A stretch of DNA of 10,029 nt from Phycisphaerales bacterium (GTDB lineage: Bacteria; Planctomycetota; Phycisphaerae; SM23-33): NCBI GenBank assembly GCA_003171235.1, contig PMYM01000100.1, forward strand, positions 1 through 10,029, in the 5' to 3' direction. Every line of letters begins with the position of its first letter. The first letter of the stretch is position 1. Under the pieces are notes generated by a model. That model was not told where the DNA came from. It searched no databases and saw only the letters and a list, made by a program, of their open reading frames with translations. Of this stretch, positions 6,926 through 10,029 are shown piece after piece. The position numbers and the translations under genes were made by a program.

Positions 6926-7188
6926 ACAACTTCTTCCAGGCGGCGATGCTGCTGCTGACGCTGGGCTGCCTGATGTGCCTGTACCGCATCGGGCGCGGGC
7001 CCACCGCCCCCGACCGCACCATCAGCGTGGACATCCTGGGCACGCTCATGGTGGGCTTCTGCTGCTGCATGGCCCTGGTCACCGGCCAGGATTACTACCT
7101 CACCGTGGCCATTGCCTGGGCCATGACCAACTTCGTCGGCACGCTGGCCCTGGCCAAGTACCTGGAGGGCAGGTGCTACGATGCTTGA
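6922..7188 (+). CDS. MrpF/MbhB-like subunit (MnhF domain)
   Basis: 88 residues with three membrane segments (about 5-21, 37-54 and 60-80). RIGRGPTAPDRTISVDILGT at 22-41 is the MrpF signature, with the two conserved aspartates at Asp31 and Asp37. The subunit belongs to the ion-translocating arm, beside MrpE and MrpG. The start ATG overlaps the MrpE-like stop (ATGA) and has GGAGGA seven bases upstream (6909-6914). Its end overlaps the MrpG-like gene by 8 bp. A run of three cysteines (CCC, 47-49) in the middle helix is unusual but has no clear meaning. Confidence 0.9.
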   Translation: MNNFFQAAMLLLTLGCLMCLYRIGRGPTAPDRTISVDILGTLMVGFCCCMALVTGQDYYLTVAIAWAMTNFVGTLALAKYLEGRCYDA

Positions 7189-7597
7189 GCGGATCGGGTA
7201 CATTGTCATCGGCATCGGCGTGGCCTTCGAGATTCTCGGCTGCATCGGGCTCATCCGCCTGAGCGACGTGTACGACCGGGCGGTGGCCGCCACCAAGTGC
7301 GTCACCATGGGCACCTGCATGATGCTCTGTGGCGTGGCCCTTTTCGGGGCCGCCAGCGGCAACTGGAGCATGTTGGTCAAGGCCGTCATTTGCGCCCTTT
7401 TCGTGCTGCTGACCAGCCCGGTGGCCGCCCACGCCGTGCTGCGGGGGGCATACCTGTCGGGCGTGCCCATGGCCCACACCGGGGCGGAAGACGGCTTTGC
7501 CCAGCGGGCGGGCGAGCTCCGCCGCCAACACCAGGCCAACGGCCAGCCGGCTGAATCGGCCGGGCAGGAGCAGGAGGCATCGCATGAGGAAGCCTAA
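7181..7597 (+). CDS. MrpG/MbhC-like subunit (MnhG domain)
   Basis: 138 residues with three membrane segments (about 5-25, 40-58 and 65-90). GLIRLSDVYDRAVAATK at 23-39 and LLTSPVAAHAVLRGAY at 76-91 are the two MrpG signatures. It completes the E-F-G set of the Mrp-like arm. After residue 95 a hydrophilic tail rich in Gln, Glu, Ala and Arg extends to the end; such tails vary between MrpG proteins. The last 14 bp overlap the ferredoxin subunit gene, and the tail codons contain that gene's AGGAGG ribosome site, so the tail may be kept partly for this overlap. Confidence 0.9.
   Translation: MLERIGYIVIGIGVAFEILGCIGLIRLSDVYDRAVAATKCVTMGTCMMLCGVALFGAASGNWSMLVKAVICALFVLLTSPVAAHAVLRGAYLSGVPMAHTGAEDGFAQRAGELRRQHQANGQPAESAGQEQEASHEEA
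7572..7577 (+). promoter_or_regulatory. Strong Shine-Dalgarno site of the ferredoxin subunit gene
   Basis: AGGAGG lies six bases before ATG 7584, inside the end of the MrpG-like gene. It decides the start: the same frame is open back to an ATG at 7497, but that upstream stretch is antisense-like Arg/Ser-rich sequence overlapping MrpG, whereas the protein from 7584 begins like the NuoI/HycF family. Confidence 0.8.
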
Positions 7598-8198
7598 GCT
7601 CCGCGAGCTGCGCGAGGCCCTGCTGGCCCTGGTCCGCGGGCCCTACACCACCAAGTACCCCTTCGAGCCGCATGTTCCGCCGGAGGGTTTCCGCGGCAAG
7701 CCCCAGTACGACTCCGAGGGCTGCATCGGCTGCAAGGCCTGCGCCGAGGTCTGCCCCGCCCTGGCCATCAAGGTGGCCGACGAAACCGGCGGGGCCAAGC
7801 CCATCCGCCGCCTGACCGTCCATTACGACAAGTGCATCTTCTGTGGCCAGTGCGAGCTGAACTGCACCACCCAGGAGGGCATCAAGCTCACGCGAGAATT
7901 CGAGCTGGCTGGCTTCGACCGCTCCAAGTTCCGCGAGCCGGTGGAGCTGGACCTGGTGATCTGCCAGGTCTGCGGCTGCGTGGTCGGCGCCCGCAAGCAC
8001 CTGCTGTGGGTGGCCCGCCGGCTGGGGCCAAAGGCCTACGCCAACCCCACGCTGATCGTGACGGCCGAAGGGAGCATTTCCCTGGCCGAGGGCGCCACGC
8101 CGGTCAAGCAGGAGTCCCTCTCCCGCAACGACATGATGCGCGTGGTCTGCCCGGATTGCCGCAGGACCATCGTCCTGCGCGAAATCTGGGGCGAATAG
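7584..8198 (+). CDS. NuoI/MbhN/HycF-like 2x[4Fe-4S] ferredoxin subunit with extra C-terminal four-Cys site
   Basis: 204 residues, soluble. Two classic ferredoxin motifs: CIGCKACAEVCP (Cys47, 50, 53, 57) and CIFCGQCELNC (Cys84, 87, 90, 94). They should carry electrons between ferredoxin and the NuoB-like small subunit of the hydrogenase. The N-terminal TTKYPFEPHVPPEGFRGK is typical of the NuoI family. After the clusters comes a further domain with two pairs, CQVC (Cys127, Cys130, with Cys132 next to them) and CPDC (Cys189, Cys192). Together these look like a mononuclear, rubredoxin- or zinc-type site; formate hydrogenlyase HycF proteins, as I recall, have a comparable C-terminal cysteine set. 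This is the last gene of the operon; it overlaps MrpG by 14 bp. In Pyrococcus the matching MbhN is also the last gene of the cluster. Confidence 0.93.
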   Translation: MRKPKLRELREALLALVRGPYTTKYPFEPHVPPEGFRGKPQYDSEGCIGCKACAEVCPALAIKVADETGGAKPIRRLTVHYDKCIFCGQCELNCTTQEGIKLTREFELAGFDRSKFREPVELDLVICQVCGCVVGARKHLLWVARRLGPKAYANPTLIVTAEGSISLAEGATPVKQESLSRNDMMRVVCPDCRRTIVLREIWGE

Positions 8199-8495
8199 CG
8201 GTCGGCCGGTCATACCTGCGGCTTCTGCGACCGGCTGGGATTCCGGCGGTACATCCCGCCCCAAGAGTACCAGCCGTGGGCACGCAAGTTGGCCAGCGAT
8301 GCCGGTGCGGTCCCTTACGCCTGGCTATGGTGTGCGGCCTACGACGGCCCGCAGATCAGCAAGGACGTGTGGACGATGCCGAACCGGCCCCACGGGGCGT
8401 GCGTGATGCGGGCGAGCGAGAGCGTGTGCAAAATGCGGGTCCTCCGCAGCCGTGGGTGCGAACTCCCCACGCACGAACAATGGGGGGTACACTAA
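8199..8495 (+). pseudogene. Start-less coding-like fragment, unknown protein
   Basis: The frame directly after the ferredoxin subunit stop stays open to TAA 8493-8495. It reads HTCGFCDRLGFRRYIPPQEY, continues through PYAWLWCAAYDGPQISKDVW and RPHGACVMRASESVCKMR, and ends EQWGVH. Third codon positions are mostly G or C, as in the real genes nearby, and the residue mix (Cys, Trp, Tyr, Pro) is unlike a random shadow frame. There is no ATG before the middle of the frame; TTG 8289 or GTG 8367 would drop the CxxC part. I do not recognise the family. It could be the 3' remnant of a lost gene, a small protein using a rare start, or chance. The last 50 bp contain a 6-bp hairpin (8451-8456 with 8466-8471) without a T-run. 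Confidence 0.3.
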
Positions 8496-8557
8496 TCTTT
8501 CTTTCGCGGAAAAAGAGCATGGCCCGGCTTCCGCCCAGCGAAGTTATCGCTTGTGAG
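8495..8557 (-). pseudogene. Remnant of a second HEAT-like motif beyond the WD40 gene stop
   Basis: Read in the same frame past the WD40 gene's TAG, the sequence continues LTSDNFAGRKPGHALFPRKK and D before another TAG (8492-8494). LTSDNFAGRK matches LGSDSFQERK of that gene's own N-terminal motif. The likeness ends after about ten residues, so the rest of the motif has been lost or replaced near 8520-8530. It is not translated unless the amber codon is read through. Confidence 0.5.
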
Positions 8558-9988
8558 CTACTTGATCAGTCGGTCAATTTTGGCTGGGTCGATGCCCGCC
8601 CGGGTGGCCGGTTGCGTGGCGGACGGAGCGATCATGGAGTCACTCACTGTCACCGGCTCTGTCGCCGGGGCGGGTTGGGTAGCGGCCGTTGCGGCCGCCA
8701 CGGTAAGTGGCCAGGTCTCGACTCGGCCCGTTCGATAGCCGACCGCCAGCCACTGGCAATCCATGGAAATGGTCACGGCATCAACTCCGCCGCCCAGCAT
8801 GCCCTCGACGCCCGTGCCGGCGCGAGTTCGGAGGACCTTGCCGGATTGGATGTCCCAAATGGTGACGGACCCGTCCGCGTTGACGCTGGCCGCCCGCGTG
8901 CAATCCGGAAGGGCGACACTCCAGCCGGGCCAGACAAAGCGATTGCCTGGCTCCATTGGTAATGGCCTTTTCATATCGTCGATTGATTCCGGCAGCTCCA
9001 CGCGTGTCGCCGGCTTGTCGCTGTGCGGGTCCCATAGCAATAACTTCCCCTCTTGTCCGACTACCACGCCCTTGCCGTCAGCGCAGAATCGGACGCTAAC
9101 ATGAGAAGCCGAGCTTTCACAGGGCTGTGTGCCGAGGTTGCGACCGGTGCCGACTTCCCAGGCATCAGCCCGCCCGTTCCGGCTCACCGTCACCAGCAGC
9201 GACCCATCGGGGGAGAAGGCCATCGCCCCCATCCTCTCACCAGCCTCGCCCAGAGTCTGGAGCTTTCGGCCGGCGCCGTAGTTCCAGAGTTGCACCGGCC
9301 CTTCCCCCGTACACGCGGAAAGAGTGCTTCCATCGGGGGAGAGGGCGATGGCATAGATGCTCGACTGGCCGACGACAAGGACCCGCCGAAATTCGAGTGT
9401 CTTGGCGTTCCACAGCCGCACTTCGCCCCTGTTGGTCCCGGCCGCCAGAATCGCCCCGTCCGCGGAAAATGTCATTGAGTTGGCAGAATATCCCAGCAAT
9501 TGCAACCGTTTGGCCAAACGTCCCGTGCGCGTGTCAAAGAACCGGATTCCGCCGTAAGTGTCAAAGCAGGCGAGCATCCGCCCGTCCGGCGAGAAGGCCA
9601 GGACCTCCGCTCGCCCCTTCTGCTCCGCCACGGCCGCGGGGGCTTTGAACAAGGCATCTTCAATTCGGGACAGGGCCGCCTTGGAAAGCGCGGAGCGATC
9701 GAGGTCCGCGTCCGCCCCAGCCGCCTGTAGAGCGGGGATGGCCCCCGGGCCGATTTTGACCAGCCCCTCTTCCGCCGCCTTGCGCTCTTGAAAGCTGTCG
9801 CTCCCAAGCTGCTTGACCAGCCGGTCGATCTCTGCCTGGTCAACGGCTGGCACACTAGCGCCCACTGAAATTGTGCTAGATGAAGCCAGATGGTCGGCCG
9901 CGGCACTACCTAAGGCGTTGACGACGAGATACAACGCGGCCGCCAAAAGCGAAAGCCAGCCCCTGGGAAGCCTTGCCTTGCCGAACAT
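8558..9988 (-). CDS. Exported seven-blade WD40 protein with N-terminal HEAT-like motif
   Basis: 476 residues. An N-terminal signal peptide (MFGKARLPRGW, hydrophobic 12-29, cleavage probably after the Ala run at 29-31) predicts export. Residues 51-112 form a short helical HEAT-like motif (AEIDRLVKQLGSDSFQERKA, then GPGAIPALQAA) of a kind common in planctomycete proteins. Seven WD40-type blades follow, with FSPDG/FSADG turns at 132, 174, 217 and 258 and strand ends such as VRLWN, VQLWN, LLLWD and VTIWD, ending at VETWPL near 428. A Thr-Gln-Pro-Ala-rich linker (437-463) leads to a last piece, AKIDRLIK, that repeats the start of the N-terminal motif and is cut by TAG. The function is unknown; propellers usually bind partner proteins. 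The start is ATG 9988 rather than the in-frame TTG at 10000, which overlaps the ribosome site. The gene is convergent with the hydrogenase operon and probably unrelated to it. Confidence 0.88.
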   Translation of the reverse strand: MFGKARLPRGWLSLLAAALYLVVNALGSAAADHLASSSTISVGASVPAVDQAEIDRLVKQLGSDSFQERKAAEEGLVKIGPGAIPALQAAGADADLDRSALSKAALSRIEDALFKAPAAVAEQKGRAEVLAFSPDGRMLACFDTYGGIRFFDTRTGRLAKRLQLLGYSANSMTFSADGAILAAGTNRGEVRLWNAKTLEFRRVLVVGQSSIYAIALSPDGSTLSACTGEGPVQLWNYGAGRKLQTLGEAGERMGAMAFSPDGSLLVTVSRNGRADAWEVGTGRNLGTQPCESSASHVSVRFCADGKGVVVGQEGKLLLWDPHSDKPATRVELPESIDDMKRPLPMEPGNRFVWPGWSVALPDCTRAASVNADGSVTIWDIQSGKVLRTRAGTGVEGMLGGGVDAVTISMDCQWLAVGYRTGRVETWPLTVAAATAATQPAPATEPVTVSDSMIAPSATQPATRAGIDPAKIDRLIK

Positions 9989-9994
9989 GATCGT

Positions 9995-9998
9995 CTCC
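9995..9998 (-). promoter_or_regulatory. Shine-Dalgarno site deciding the WD40 gene start
   Basis: On the - strand GGAG lies six bases before ATG 9988 (TTGGAGACGATCATG). This spacing supports ATG 9988 over the TTG at 10000. No promoter can be called in the remaining 29 bp to the window end, which contain only an 8-bp palindrome, CTAGCTAG (10006-10013). Confidence 0.65.
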
Positions 9999-10029
9999 AA
10001 TCTGACTAGCTAGAGCGTTTTTCATAAAA

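Noticed and set aside
8205..8235. Possible terminator hairpin just after the operon (7-bp stem gccggtc/gaccggc)
   Set aside because: The loop is 17 nt and no T-run follows, so intrinsic termination is not supported. In this GC-rich DNA such a stem can arise by chance.
9990..10000. TTG at 10000 as the WD40 protein start
   Set aside because: It overlaps the GGAG ribosome site of the better-placed ATG 9988, which leaves a normal signal peptide.

Overview
The window reads as a high-GC bacterial chromosome segment, most likely from a Planctomycetes/Phycisphaerae-type organism. That placement is an inference. It rests on the WD40 protein at the right end, which has a short HEAT-like motif and Thr-Gln-Pro-Ala linkers of the kind common in that phylum, and on an 'AACGCAGAGGACGCAGAG' intergenic repeat of a type seen in many environmental bacterial genomes.

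Positions 1-8198 (+ strand) hold the 3' part of an energy-converting, membrane-bound group 4 [NiFe] hydrogenase operon of the Mbh/Mrp kind. The order is: tail of a NuoC-like subunit; the NiFe catalytic large subunit with all four metal-binding cysteines; a 268-bp repeat-bearing gap; a large ND5/MrpA/EchA-like antiporter subunit; a fused MbhD-MbhE (MrpA C-terminal) protein; MrpB/MbhF; MrpC/MbhG; MrpD/MbhH; MrpE/MbhA; MrpF/MbhB; MrpG/MbhC; and a NuoI-like two-[4Fe-4S] ferredoxin subunit. Apart from the gap, neighbouring genes overlap or lie within 3 bp of each other, usually with a clear Shine-Dalgarno site inside the preceding gene, so they look translationally coupled. Together they should form a complex that moves electrons from reduced ferredoxin through the ferredoxin-like subunit and the NuoB-like small subunit to the NiFe site, evolving H2 (or running in reverse), and couples this to H+/Na+ movement through the Mrp-like arm. 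The small subunit (NuoB/MbhJ) and the NuoH/MbhM subunit are not in the window and probably lie upstream.

Positions 8199-8557 carry no intact gene. They hold a coding-like, start-less reading frame on the + strand (8199-8495) and, on the - strand, a short remnant of a second HEAT-like motif that the WD40 gene would read into but for an amber stop.

Positions 8558-9988 (- strand, convergent with the operon) encode a secreted or periplasmic seven-blade WD40 protein of unknown function. Only 41 bp lie upstream of its start.

The main points of interest are the two antiporter-type subunits and complete Mrp-like set on one hydrogenase, the split and re-fused MrpA parts, the four-cysteine C-terminal site in the ferredoxin subunit, the inverted-repeat island inside the operon, and the apparent CAG-to-TAG truncation of the WD40 gene.
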